A model generated the notes under the pieces. That model searched no databases, was not told where the DNA came from, and saw only the letters and a program-made list of their open reading frames with translations. The position numbers were made by a program, and so were the translations under genes. Of a DNA stretch of 64,000 nt, positions 25,259 to 33,684 are shown piece after piece. Positions within the stretch are counted from its first letter, which is position 1. Each line of letters starts with the position of its first letter. The stretch is from DATMGU01 sp035555315. Lineage in GTDB: Bacteria > Pseudomonadota > Alphaproteobacteria > ATCC43930 > CGMCC-115725. The stretch lies in NCBI GenBank assembly GCA_035555315.1, contig DATMGU010000083.1, positions 1 to 64,000 of the forward strand, in the 5' to 3' direction.

Positions 25259-25872
25259 TCAAGGGAGGCTCGCTTCTGGCACTCTCGGCGTTGCTGTTCG
25301 CCGGCATCCCCCCGGCTCACGCGGCGATCCCGGGGCAGAATCCCGATTGGCCGTGCCAGCAGCGGCTCATCCCCCTGCTGACCGCCGACACCTTCTGGAA
25401 CGGCCCCTTGCCGAGCGGGCAGGATTGGCGCGCCGACCCGCGCGTGGCGGCGGTCGTCTCCGAAACGGCGCCACGCGAGGTGCCGCTCCGCGAAGGGCAT
25501 GCCAAGATCGCCGCCTTTGCGAAGCATCTGAAGCCGGCGGAACGCCGGACCCTGTTGCCGGTCCTCTTCATCGGCATCGTCGACGAGACCAATCGGCAAC
25601 GCGGCGAGATCATCGACCGCATCGAGGAATTGACCCGGCGGCAGCGGGAGTTGGGTGATCGGGTGGCCCAGATCGCCGCCGAGCTGGGCGCTATCCCGCC
25701 CGATGCCACGGGTGAGGCCGCCGGACGCCGGGCCGAGATCGTGCAGCGCCGCGACTTCGTCATTCGTGGTTTCGAAGAGACCCAGCGCACCATGCGCTAT
25801 GCCTGCGAGGTGCCGGTCGAACTCGAGGCCCGGCTCGGCGATTATGCCAGGACGCTGCAGGCGGCACCCTGA
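25255..25872 (+). CDS. Exported protein of unknown function, end of PQQ-ABC operon
   Basis: A 205-residue protein with a clear Sec signal (KGGSLLALSALLFAGIPPAHA). After it come PDWPCQQRLIPLLTADTFWNGPLP and a region rich in charged heptads (residues about 110-150, ETNRQRGEIIDRIEELTRRQRELGDRV), likely a coiled coil. Two cysteines (PCQ and YACEVP) could form a disulfide. I recall similar proteins at the end of this ABC cluster in other bacteria but no assigned function. It is translationally coupled to the permease (ATGA overlap). Confidence 0.7.
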   Translation: MIKGGSLLALSALLFAGIPPAHAAIPGQNPDWPCQQRLIPLLTADTFWNGPLPSGQDWRADPRVAAVVSETAPREVPLREGHAKIAAFAKHLKPAERRTLLPVLFIGIVDETNRQRGEIIDRIEELTRRQRELGDRVAQIAAELGAIPPDATGEAAGRRAEIVQRRDFVIRGFEETQRTMRYACEVPVELEARLGDYARTLQAAP

Positions 25873-25874
25873 CT

Positions 25875-25903
25875 CGTGCGATAAACCTGGCGCGTGCGAT
25901 AAA
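25875..25903. repeat. Short direct repeat after the operon stop
   Basis: The 11-mer CGTGCGATAAA occurs at 25875-25885 and again at 25893-25903, an 18-bp period, immediately after the stop of the upstream gene and running into the terminator A-tract. Confidence 0.7.
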
Positions 25904-25938
25904 AAAACCCGGTGCCCCCGGAAAAGGGGCACCGGGTT
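25901..25938 (-). terminator. Rho-independent terminator of the GST gene
   Basis: Thirteen-base perfect stem AACCCGGTGCCCC (25906-25918) and GGGGCACCGGGTT (25926-25938) with a 7-base loop. On the minus strand it is followed by a seven-T run, so it ends transcription of the GST gene. The hairpin could also slow transcripts arriving from the plus-strand ABC operon. Confidence 0.9.
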
Positions 25939-25955
25939 CGGCCGCCTAGGTCGCC

Positions 25956-26564
25956 CTAGGACGCCGCGGGGACGCCGGGCATGGGGATGAAGCCCGGCAG
26001 CCTTTTCATGGATTGCAGCCACCGCCGGATATTCGGGTAGGGGTCGAGGGGGATACCGCCCTCGCCGGCCATCGCGGTGTAGGGGAAGCAGGCGAGATCG
26101 CCGATCGTCGGATGGCCGAGTTCGAGCCATTCCCGATCGGCCAGATGCGCGTCGAGGATCTTGAACGTCGCATTGGCACGCGCCTGCAGCTTCGGCAGGT
26201 CCATATCGTAATTCAGGATCTTGACCAGCCGCGCGCCGGCCGAACTCATGACCTCGTTGCCGCCGGTCGACAGCCACTGGGCGATTTTACCCTGCGCGGC
26301 GGGATCGGTCGGCCACCAGCTTCGAGCCTTATCGTACTTTCCGGCGGCATAGATCAGAATCGCCTGGGCATCCCGCAGGCGCAATCCCTCATCTTCGAAG
26401 ATCGGAATCTCGCCGAACGGATTGAGTTTCAGGTATTGATCGTTCTTGTGCTCCTTGTTGACGAAATCGACCTCATGCTTCGAATATTCGACACCTAGAA
26501 TATTCAGAAGAAGTCGGATCTTATAGCAACTGCCGGATAGTTCAAAATCATAGAGCTTGATCAC
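25956..26564 (-). CDS. Glutathione S-transferase family protein
   Basis: A 202-residue GST. The N-terminal thioredoxin-like domain starts MIKLYDFELSGSCYKIRLLL, includes the conserved cis-Pro turn (NPFGEIPIFEDEG) and the glutathione gamma-Glu site (LRDAQAILIYAAGKY). The helical C-terminal domain carries the N-cap motif HPTIGDLACFPY. Activity is unassigned; in this setting a role in handling formaldehyde-glutathione adducts or in detoxification is possible. Its promoter faces the response-regulator gene across 295 bp. Confidence 0.9.
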   Translation of the reverse strand: MIKLYDFELSGSCYKIRLLLNILGVEYSKHEVDFVNKEHKNDQYLKLNPFGEIPIFEDEGLRLRDAQAILIYAAGKYDKARSWWPTDPAAQGKIAQWLSTGGNEVMSSAGARLVKILNYDMDLPKLQARANATFKILDAHLADREWLELGHPTIGDLACFPYTAMAGEGGIPLDPYPNIRRWLQSMKRLPGFIPMPGVPAAS

Positions 26565-26859
26565 TTCATGTCACTCCCCATGGTGATTTTGCGGTGATTT
26601 TTCATTCGCCGGTTCTGTGAACCGCTATCGGTCGCGATGTTCTGAGCGCGCCGGTCGCGGGCGACATTACCGGTCATCGCGGCATGCACCCATGACGCCT
26701 GTCGCATTTTCAGGATGTCCGAGGCCCGAGCCAATTGTACTTTGGTACGAGACCGGACAAGCAGGATACAAGCGACAGCGCGTCTTCGTTCTTGGTGATC
26801 GCCTGCGATCTCGGTTAGTATCGCCTCTCGGAGAGCGAGCAAGGCCCGAGAGGCCAATA
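26565..26859. promoter_or_regulatory. Divergent control region of GST and NarL-type regulator genes
   Basis: 295 bp. A dyad GTAC-TTTG-GTAC lies at 26737-26748; read on the minus strand it contains ACCAAAGTAC, similar to the GACTAAAGT motif seen upstream of xoxF. A GAGAGG ribosome site precedes the regulator ATG at 26860. No other element is evident. Confidence 0.3.
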
Positions 26860-27531
26860 ATGAAAAAGATCGTGATCGCCGACGATCACCCCATGATCAG
26901 GGGTGCCTTAGCACTTTCTCTGGCGGCCACTACGGCGTTCGGCAAGATCGAGGTTCTCGAGACCTCGACGCTCGACGAGTTGTTCGAGCGGCTGACCGAA
27001 AGCGGTGGGGCGGATCTCGTGCTGCTGGATCTGCGCATGCCCGGTGTGAACGGCTTCGAGGGGCTGTTGACCCTGCGTGCGCGCTTTCCGAGCACGCCGG
27101 TGGTCGTCATCTCCGCGCTCGAAGATCCGCGACTCGTCGCCGAAGCGCTGGCGCTGGGGGCGGCCGGTTTCATCCCGAAATCGACGCCCCGCCATGAGAT
27201 CGTGCGGGCGCTCAACCTCGTCGCGGCCGGCGAGATCTACGCGCCGACCCATCTCATGGGATTGTCGATGCCATCGGCGACGGACCGCGTCGATGCCGAA
27301 TTCGCCCAGCGCCTGTCCTCCTTGACGCCACAGCAGCGCAGGGTGCTGAAGCTCCTGGGCACCGGCAAGCTCAACAAGGAAATCGCCTACGAGCTCGATA
27401 TCGCCGAGACGACGGTCAAGGCCCATGTCTCGAGCATCCTGCACAAGCTCAATGTCTATAGCCGAACCCAGGCGGTGGTCAGGGCCAGGCGGCTGCATTT
27501 GAGCAGCTTCGCCGATATCGCGGAAGTCTAG
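26860..27531 (+). CDS. NarL/LuxR-family response regulator (AgmR/ErbR-like)
   Basis: A 223-residue regulator. The receiver domain has the acidic pair in IADDHP, phosphoacceptor Asp57 (LVLLDLRMPG), Ser in VVVISAL and Lys107 in GFIPKS. The C-terminal LuxR helix-turn-helix is LTPQQRRVLKLLGTGKLNKEIAYELDIAETTVKAHVSSILHKL. Regulators of this shape (AgmR, ErbR, ExaE, PedR) switch on PQQ and quinoprotein alcohol dehydrogenase genes. It converges with the hybrid kinase gene at 27543, its likely partner, 11 bp away. I infer control of the pqq, xox and ABC operons. Confidence 0.88.
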   Translation: MKKIVIADDHPMIRGALALSLAATTAFGKIEVLETSTLDELFERLTESGGADLVLLDLRMPGVNGFEGLLTLRARFPSTPVVVISALEDPRLVAEALALGAAGFIPKSTPRHEIVRALNLVAAGEIYAPTHLMGLSMPSATDRVDAEFAQRLSSLTPQQRRVLKLLGTGKLNKEIAYELDIAETTVKAHVSSILHKLNVYSRTQAVVRARRLHLSSFADIAEV

Positions 27532-27542
27532 GAGGTTCCTGC

Positions 27543-30200
27543 TTAGACCAGCAGTTGGGTCAGCAGGGCGCGGAGCTGCGCCGGGTTCAACGGTTTGCGC
27601 AGCAGCCAGAAACCATGCTGCTTGACCAGGGCTTGGACCGTCGGCGTCTGGTTCGCCGTGATCACGATGCCGGGCACCTTCCGCCCCAGGGTTCGTCGAA
27701 TCCGGCAGATCTCGGTGATCCCGGTCGTGCCGGCTTCCAGGTGATAATCGGCGATCACCAGATCCGGCGGACGGGGCAGGTGCCCCAGCAGATCGAGCGC
27801 CTCGTCGCCCGAGACGGCGACGGCGGCGGTACAGCCCCAGCCTTCGAGCATCGCCTGCATGCCGGCCAGGATCGTGCGCTGATCGTCGATCACCAGCAGC
27901 ATCGGATTGGCGAGATCGCCGAGCGCCCGGCGGGTCGCAGGCTCCTTATGGCCGAGCGGCACGGTGACGGAGAAAACCGAACCGCGGCCGACGACCGAGC
28001 GGATCTCGATCGGCAGGCCGAGCGTCTTGGCTGCCCGCCTGACGATCGCCAGTCCCAGGCCGATGCCGCGATCATGCCCGGTTCCGCCGGTATCGAGCTG
28101 GCGAAACTCCTCGAAAATCTCGTCGAACTTGTCGGATGGAATACCAAGCCCGGTATCCCAGACCTCGATCTTCAAGCCATCGCCACGGCGCCGGCAGCCG
28201 AGCAGGACGTGGCCTTGCCTCGTATAGCGGATCGCGTTGGACAGAAAATTCTGGACGATGCTGCGCAGCAGCCGGATGTCGCAGCGCACGACCATGCGTG
28301 AGGGAACATGGCGGAGCGACAATCCGCGATCCAGGGCCAGCGCCTGATGCTCGGTTACCAAGGGCCCGAGCAGGCTGGCGATCGGAAAATCGACGAGCTC
28401 GGGCTGCACGGAGCCGGCATCGAGCTTCGAGATGTCGAGCAGGGCCGCGAGCAGATCCTCGACGGCGCTCAGCGAGATTTCGATATTGTTGATCAGCCCG
28501 CGATTGGGTTTGGAATGGTCGAGATCGGCCAGCGCCGACACGAACAGCCGCGTGGCATTGAGCGGCTGCAGCAGATCGTGGCTGGCGGCGGCCAGAAAGC
28601 GGGTCTTGCCGAGATTGGCCTGTTCCGCTTCGCTCTTGGCGATTTGCAACGCCTTCTCGATGTCCCGCCGGTCGGCGATCTCGTGCTTCAGCTGCGCGTT
28701 GAGGCGGGTGAGGGCGGCGGTTCGTTCGGCGACCCGCCGTTCCAGCGTCTCGTTCGCCTCCTTGATCGCCGCGTTGGCGCGGCGGCGCTCCGTGATGTCC
28801 TGCATCAGCGTGAAGAAGCCCAGGCTCTGTCGTTGGTCGCCGAGATGGGGGACGAAGCTGACATGGCCGTAGCGCGGCTCCCGCGCGCCCGATGGCGTCA
28901 GCTCGACCTCGAAATCGACCACCTCGCCGGCGAGCGCCCGATCGACGAAATCCTTGCGGCGGTGATAGAGCTCCGGCGTCAGCAGATCGCCCATCTTGCG
29001 GCCGAGGATCTGCTCGACCGGGCGATCCAGCCATTGCCGATAGGGCTCGTTGACGAATTGGTAGCGTTCCTCCGCGTCGACATAGGCGATGAGCGCCGGC
29101 ATCGCATCGGTGACCAGGCGGATCCGCCGTTCGCCGTCGCGCAGCGCCTCTTCGGTGCGCTTGCGGCGGGTGATGTCGGTGAAGGTCAGGACGAAACCGC
29201 CATCGGGCATGGGATTGCGGTCGATATAAAGGATCCGGCCGCTGTGCCAAGCCTGCTCGAAACCGAGCGGCAGGATACCCTCCTCGGGATTGAGGAAGCC
29301 CTGCTGGGTGATGCCCTGATCGCCCAACGATTGATTGAAGACACACAGATCATCGAAGCGGGCGCCCGGGGCCACGCAGCGCGGCGACAGGTCGAGCAGG
29401 CGGACGAATTCATTGTTCCAGGCGACCAGGTTCAGGTGCCGGTCATACACCGCGACCCCTTGGAAGATGGTGTCGAGCGTCGCCTGCAGCAGATTGGTCT
29501 TCTGGGCGAGCTCAGCCTTGCGCTGCCGGGTCTCGGCCCGCTTCAGATTGGTGATGTCGGTATAGATGCCGACGATGCCGCCATCCTGGGTCCGCTTCTC
29601 ATTGACCTGCATCCACCGCCCGTCGCTCAGCGCATGGACCGAGGGGCCATGACTGTTGGCATGCTGCTGCATCCGGCGGTTGATCCAGCCATCCGGATCG
29701 CGATAGGCGTCGAGCACGCATTTATGATGGATGGCGAGATGCACGATCTCGGCGAACAGCATGCCGCAATGGATGCGATCGGCCATGCCCGGCCAGAAGG
29801 TCAGATAGCGCTGGTTGAACAGGACCAGCCGGTCGGTGGTATCGAACAGCGCGAAGCCTTCCCTGATCGATTCGATGGCGGTGAGCAGACGCAGGCGGGC
29901 GGTCTCGGCCTGTTCCTGCGCCTTGGCCGCGTGACGATAGGTCTGTTCGAGATCCGCGAGCGTCCGTTCGAGGGCCAGCGTGCGGGCGCGGATCTGGGCC
30001 TCGAGCACGATCGCCGTCTGGAACAGGGAGAAGGCCGAACCCTGGCCGTCCATGCTGCGTTCGACCCGATCGATCAGCACCTGGTTGATCCGCTCCAGCT
30101 TGGCGACCTTGCGCTCCAGCTCGGCGATCTGCTCGGCCTGATCGGCCGGCGCGGCACTCCGTTCCAGCACGATCATCGGTCCGGCGGGGTCACGGCGCAC
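27543..30200 (-). CDS. PAS-domain hybrid sensor histidine kinase (ErcS'/NahK-like)
   Basis: An 885-residue soluble kinase. An N-terminal coiled coil (about residues 20-110) is followed by three PAS-type sensor domains (about 110-220, 235-350 and 360-480), a coiled coil, the HisKA H-box FLAAASHDLLQPL, ATPase motifs QNFLSNAIRYT and DTGLGIPSDKFDEIFEEF with GIGLGLAIVRR, and a C-terminal receiver (LLVIDDQ, Asp in LVIADYH). No membrane segments, so it senses a cytoplasmic cue. Start: GTG 30198-30200, overlapping the FIST gene end by 11 bp, or ATG 30176. In Pseudomonas aeruginosa a FIST gene and ercS' sit together beside the ethanol-oxidation genes, the same pairing as here. Confidence 0.9.
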   Translation of the reverse strand: MRRDPAGPMIVLERSAAPADQAEQIAELERKVAKLERINQVLIDRVERSMDGQGSAFSLFQTAIVLEAQIRARTLALERTLADLEQTYRHAAKAQEQAETARLRLLTAIESIREGFALFDTTDRLVLFNQRYLTFWPGMADRIHCGMLFAEIVHLAIHHKCVLDAYRDPDGWINRRMQQHANSHGPSVHALSDGRWMQVNEKRTQDGGIVGIYTDITNLKRAETRQRKAELAQKTNLLQATLDTIFQGVAVYDRHLNLVAWNNEFVRLLDLSPRCVAPGARFDDLCVFNQSLGDQGITQQGFLNPEEGILPLGFEQAWHSGRILYIDRNPMPDGGFVLTFTDITRRKRTEEALRDGERRIRLVTDAMPALIAYVDAEERYQFVNEPYRQWLDRPVEQILGRKMGDLLTPELYHRRKDFVDRALAGEVVDFEVELTPSGAREPRYGHVSFVPHLGDQRQSLGFFTLMQDITERRRANAAIKEANETLERRVAERTAALTRLNAQLKHEIADRRDIEKALQIAKSEAEQANLGKTRFLAAASHDLLQPLNATRLFVSALADLDHSKPNRGLINNIEISLSAVEDLLAALLDISKLDAGSVQPELVDFPIASLLGPLVTEHQALALDRGLSLRHVPSRMVVRCDIRLLRSIVQNFLSNAIRYTRQGHVLLGCRRRGDGLKIEVWDTGLGIPSDKFDEIFEEFRQLDTGGTGHDRGIGLGLAIVRRAAKTLGLPIEIRSVVGRGSVFSVTVPLGHKEPATRRALGDLANPMLLVIDDQRTILAGMQAMLEGWGCTAAVAVSGDEALDLLGHLPRPPDLVIADYHLEAGTTGITEICRIRRTLGRKVPGIVITANQTPTVQALVKQHGFWLLRKPLNPAQLRALLTQLLV

Positions 30201-31338
30201 CGATGATGACGCCGGTGAAGGTCTGGTTCACATGCATGGACATGTATTGTTCGCCATAGGTGCAGAACCCGACCACATGCTGTTCGACGAAGAGCGCCGA
30301 GACGGCGGATTTCAGTCGTCGCTGTTCGATCTCCAGATTGCGCAGCACGCAATCGCAGCCGATGATCAGGTCCGGCGGACCGACATCATGGCGCAGGCGC
30401 CGGAACAGGTCCTTGAGATCTTCCAGGATATCGACGCCCTTGGCTACCGTCAGCACGATCCCCTCGTCGATCGCGCAGAGGAAGGTCAGGCTATGGTCCG
30501 GGTTGACCTTCTGGATCGCGCGGACATGGTATTGGCCGCCGACCCGGACCATGACGGGATGGGCGGCGAAGATCTTGGGCGAGAGCGGCGTGCCCGCCAG
30601 CCCGACCAGCCGCGCATATTCCGAGGCCGCGGGCTCGGCATTGATCTCATAGACCCGGCGCTGATCGAGATCGGCGCCGGTCACCACCATCTTGCAATCG
30701 GTCGGCACGAAATGCTCGGTCTTGAAGACCGAGAAGCGCCGCCGGGTCATGATCAGCAACAGCACCGCTGCGTCGTCGATGAAGCGGCCGTCATGGAACA
30801 CGTAGCACCGGCTGAAATTCATGCCATCGCCGGCCGACCCGCCGACGAGCGGCGTCCCGTTGAGCGTATTGCCGATGGCGCTCACCAACTGTTCCTCCCG
30901 CACCGACATGCCGTCGACCAGCAGCAGGGCGAAGGCCTCGCCGGGCGAGAATCGGCCATCGCTGTCGGCCGCGAGATCCGCCTGCGCCGCCATGACCAGC
31001 CGCGTCCGCTCGATCGTCGTCGCGATCTTGAAGTCCTTGAGGTCCTGGAACAGGGTCGACGCGATCGCGAAATCGCCTGACGGAAAGCCGATGCCGCTCA
31101 AGCCGCCGCTGATATAGCCGAACGGGGTGATCTCGCCCGCCGTGGTGCAGCCGAAGACATTGGTATCGCCGAAATGGTACCGGATCGCCGCGGCCAGTTC
31201 CGACAGAACATAGTGCGGCGAGCAGAAGATCAGTACGAAGGCCAGATCGGGGCCGCCGATCTGCCGATACAGCTCGCCCACCGCCGACCAGGGTTCGGCA
31301 GCGCTGGAACCGCCTCTTCGCAACTGCGTTGTCGGCAT
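30190..31338 (-). CDS. FIST domain signal-sensing protein
   Basis: A cytoplasmic protein of about 382 residues with FIST_N and FIST_C domains. Family marks are FVLIFCSPHYVLSELAAAI, VFGCTTAGEITPFGYISGGLSGIGF, LVGGSAGDGMNF, and the C-terminal CDCVLRNLEIEQ plus VVGFCTYGEQY. FIST domains are thought to bind small ligands such as amino acids. Start: ATG 31338 has GGAGGT upstream; ATG 31380 is an alternative. It overlaps the hybrid kinase gene, so the two are co-expressed, and the FIST protein may feed a signal to that kinase. Confidence 0.87.
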   Translation of the reverse strand: MPTTQLRRGGSSAAEPWSAVGELYRQIGGPDLAFVLIFCSPHYVLSELAAAIRYHFGDTNVFGCTTAGEITPFGYISGGLSGIGFPSGDFAIASTLFQDLKDFKIATTIERTRLVMAAQADLAADSDGRFSPGEAFALLLVDGMSVREEQLVSAIGNTLNGTPLVGGSAGDGMNFSRCYVFHDGRFIDDAAVLLLIMTRRRFSVFKTEHFVPTDCKMVVTGADLDQRRVYEINAEPAASEYARLVGLAGTPLSPKIFAAHPVMVRVGGQYHVRAIQKVNPDHSLTFLCAIDEGIVLTVAKGVDILEDLKDLFRRLRHDVGPPDLIIGCDCVLRNLEIEQRRLKSAVSALFVEQHVVGFCTYGEQYMSMHVNQTFTGVIIGAP

Positions 31339-31614
31339 CGGTCGGTCCACCTCCGCTGACCGATCAGACGTCTTTGCCATCGGGATGGCAAGCCACCGGA
31401 CGACAGCCACCGGGCATCTTGGGGCAGATCATCCACCAGCATTCAAAGGTGCCGCCCCGACGACAATGCTTCTTTAGTCGTATTGCATGCCCGGTCGAAC
31501 GGCGTTCTCAATAGCGGGCACTCTGAATAATCAGAGGCTCATCGACCCGTACGCGCACCAGAATGACGTGTGGTTCGCAAAAGTTTCGACGATCAGCCCA
31601 TGGAGGAAAACGCG
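31339..31614. promoter_or_regulatory. Divergent control region between FIST/kinase operon and pqqA
   Basis: A 276-bp gap. GACTAAAG is present on the minus strand at 31472-31479, facing the FIST gene, and resembles the tandem GACTRAAGT sites before xoxF. AGGCTCATCGA lies nearer pqqA and resembles AGTCTCATCGG of the xoxF leader. GGAGG at 31602-31606 is the pqqA ribosome site. Regulation by the NarL-type regulator is inferred. Confidence 0.35.
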
Positions 31615-31695
31615 ATGACGTGGAAGACACCGACCATCATCGAAATCGCCCTCGGCGCCGAAATCAACTGCTACGCCTGCGCCGAACTGAAGTAG
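31615..31695 (+). CDS. pqqA: PQQ precursor peptide PqqA
   Basis: A 26-residue peptide with Glu16 and Tyr20 in AEINCYACAEL, the two side chains that are cross-linked and cut out to become PQQ. The start (MTWKTPTIIEIALG) is typical for the family. Ribosome site GGAGG lies 8 bp before the ATG. An in-frame ATG at 31600 overlaps that ribosome site and is unlikely. PqqE makes the Glu-Tyr carbon bond with PqqD as peptide chaperone. It is followed by pqqB after 53 bp. Confidence 0.95.
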   Translation: MTWKTPTIIEIALGAEINCYACAELK

Positions 31696-31748
31696 CCCGC
31701 TAAAGCCGGCGCGGCGGCCTTAGGGTCGCCGGCCGTCGGAGCAGCGCC

Positions 31749-32669
31749 ATGTTCGCTGTTGTCCTCGGTGCGGCGGCCGGCGGGGGCTTCCCGCAGTGGA
31801 ACTCCAACGCGCCGGCGTGCAGGCGGGCGCGCCGTGGCGATCGGGCGGCCCGACCGCTGACCCAGGCTTCCCTCGCGGTCAGCCTGGATGGGCAGTCATG
31901 GGTCTTGCTCAACGCCTCCCCGGATCTGCGACAGCAGATCGAGGCGAACCCTTGCTTGCACCCGCGCGACGGCCTGCGCTCCTCGCCGATATCCGCCATT
32001 GCCCTGACCGGTGGCGACGTCGATGCGGTCGCCGGTCTGCTGACCCTGCGGGAGCGTCAGCCCTTCACGGTCTATGGCACGCGGCGCATCCATGGCGTGC
32101 TTGACGCCAATCCGATTTTCGAGGTGCTGACCCGCGATCTGGTCGCGCGCCGGATCTTGCCGCTGGGCGAGCCGGTAACCGTGGCCGAGACGGGCGACGG
32201 CGCGCGGCGCCTGACGATCGAACTCTTCGCCGTGCCGGGCAAGGTGCCGCTCTATCTGGAGCAGCCAGGTGCGGCGCCGCCGATCGTCGAGGGGGAGGAG
32301 ACGGTCGGGATCGCGGTCGATGACGGGCGTCGCCGCCTCTATTTCATCCCCGGCTGCGCCGCCGTGACCGAGACGCTTGCCCGCCGGCTCTCAGGCGCGG
32401 ATCTCGTCTTCTTCGACGGAACGCTCTGGACCGATGACGAAATGATCCGGGCCGGTCTCGGCACCAAGACGGGCGCCCGGATGGGCCATATGAGCCTCGA
32501 CGGTCCGCATGGCACGCTCGCCGCCTTCCGGTCCCTCGATATCGGGCGCAAGATCCTGATCCATATCAATAATTCCAATCCGATCCTGCTCAGCGACTCA
32601 CCCGAACGGGCGAGGGTCGAGGCGGCGGGGTGGGAGATCGCCTATGACGGAATGGACGTGACCCTATGA
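31749..32669 (+). CDS. pqqB: PQQ biosynthesis protein PqqB
   Basis: A 306-residue metallo-beta-lactamase-fold protein. It begins with the standard VVLGAAAGGGFPQWN, and retains LLNASPDLRQQIEANP, ALTGGDVDAVAGLLTLRE, FFDGTLWTDDEM and MGHMSL, all family hallmarks. PqqB is thought to be the iron-dependent oxygenase that hydroxylates the cross-linked tyrosine product. The last codons overlap the start of pqqC (ATGA), as do all following pqq junctions, indicating tight translational coupling. Confidence 0.96.
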   Translation: MFAVVLGAAAGGGFPQWNSNAPACRRARRGDRAARPLTQASLAVSLDGQSWVLLNASPDLRQQIEANPCLHPRDGLRSSPISAIALTGGDVDAVAGLLTLRERQPFTVYGTRRIHGVLDANPIFEVLTRDLVARRILPLGEPVTVAETGDGARRLTIELFAVPGKVPLYLEQPGAAPPIVEGEETVGIAVDDGRRRLYFIPGCAAVTETLARRLSGADLVFFDGTLWTDDEMIRAGLGTKTGARMGHMSLDGPHGTLAAFRSLDIGRKILIHINNSNPILLSDSPERARVEAAGWEIAYDGMDVTL

Positions 32670-33406
32670 CGGCCAGCTTGCTCTCGCCGGACGCGCTCGA
32701 GGCCGCCTTCAGGGCGATCGGCGCCGATCGCTATCACAATCTGCATCCGTTCCATCGCCGGCTCCATGGCGGTGGTTTGAACCGGGGCCAGGTCCAGGCC
32801 TGGGCGCTCAATCGCTATTATTATCAGAGCCGGATCCCGATGAAGGATGCGAGCCTGCTGGCCCGCCTGCCGACGGCCGATCTGCGCCGGGCCTGGCGCG
32901 GCCGGCTGGAAGATCATGACGGCGGCGCGCCCGGAACCGGCGGGGTCGCGCGCTGGCTGAAGCTGGCGGAGGGGGTCGGGCTCGATCCCGCCGTCGTGGA
33001 AGCGACGACGGGCATCCTGGCCGGCACGCGCTTCGCTGTCGATGCCTATGTCGCCTTCGTGCGCGAGCGCAGCATTCTCGAAGCGATCGCCTCGTCGCTG
33101 ACCGAGCTGTTCGCGCCGACGATCATCGCCGAGCGCGTCTCCGGCATGCTGGCCCATTATGCCTTCGTCACGCCCGAGACCCTGGCCTATTTCACGCCGC
33201 GCCTGACTCAGGCGCCGCGCGACGCCGATTTCGCGTTGTCCTATGTGCGCGAGCACGCGGTGACGATCGAGCAGCAGCAGGCCGTGCTCGCCGCTCTGCG
33301 TTTCAAATGCGACGTGCTCTGGTCGCAACTCGACGCGTTGCATTTCGCCTATGTCGAGCCGGGCCATATTCCGCCCGGCGCCTTCGTGCCGGAGGACCGG
33401 CGATGA
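32666..33406 (+). CDS. pqqC: Pyrroloquinoline-quinone synthase PqqC
   Basis: A 246-residue all-helical oxidase for the last step: ring closure and eight-electron oxidation of the precursor to PQQ with O2 and no cofactor. Seen are YHNLHPFHRRLHGGGLNRGQVQAWALNRYYYQSRIPMKDA, the RLEDHDG turn and HYAFVTPETLAYFTPRLTQAPRDADFAL, all with the expected active-site His, Arg and Tyr residues. Full family length. Confidence 0.97.
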   Translation: MTASLLSPDALEAAFRAIGADRYHNLHPFHRRLHGGGLNRGQVQAWALNRYYYQSRIPMKDASLLARLPTADLRRAWRGRLEDHDGGAPGTGGVARWLKLAEGVGLDPAVVEATTGILAGTRFAVDAYVAFVRERSILEAIASSLTELFAPTIIAERVSGMLAHYAFVTPETLAYFTPRLTQAPRDADFALSYVREHAVTIEQQQAVLAALRFKCDVLWSQLDALHFAYVEPGHIPPGAFVPEDRR

Positions 33407-33684
33407 GCGACCCCTCCGGCGACGGAACCGTGCCGGCGCTCGGCCGCGGGGTAAAGTTCCGCTTCGACGAGGTCCGGCAAAACTGGGTGCTGCTGGCGCC
33501 GGAGCGGCTGTTCGTGCCGGATGAACAGGCCGTGGAGATCTTGAAACTGGTCGACGGCGTCAGAAGCCTGGGCGCCATCATCGACGATCTGGCCGGCCGG
33601 TTCGCCGCGCCGCGCGATCTGGTCGCGCGCGACGTGGCGGCCATGCTGGGCGATCTGGCCGATAAGGGAGCGATCACCCTATGA
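33403..33684 (+). CDS. pqqD: PqqA-binding chaperone PqqD
   Basis: A 93-residue RRE-fold protein that presents PqqA to PqqE. Recognisable: LGRGVKFRFDEVRQNWVLLAPERLFVPDEQAVEILKLVDG, then IIDDLAGRFAAPRDLVARDVAAML. ATG 33403 overlaps the pqqC stop, and its own stop overlaps pqqE by four bases. Confidence 0.95.
   Translation: MSDPSGDGTVPALGRGVKFRFDEVRQNWVLLAPERLFVPDEQAVEILKLVDGVRSLGAIIDDLAGRFAAPRDLVARDVAAMLGDLADKGAITL

Noticed and set aside
28308..30206. 632-codon open frame on the plus strand
   Set aside because: It lies wholly antisense to the PAS hybrid kinase gene, whose domain motifs are complete; long mirror frames are expected in GC-rich DNA.
31600..31614. Upstream ATG start for pqqA
   Set aside because: That ATG overlaps the GGAGG ribosome site of the ATG at 31615, which gives the standard PqqA length and start.
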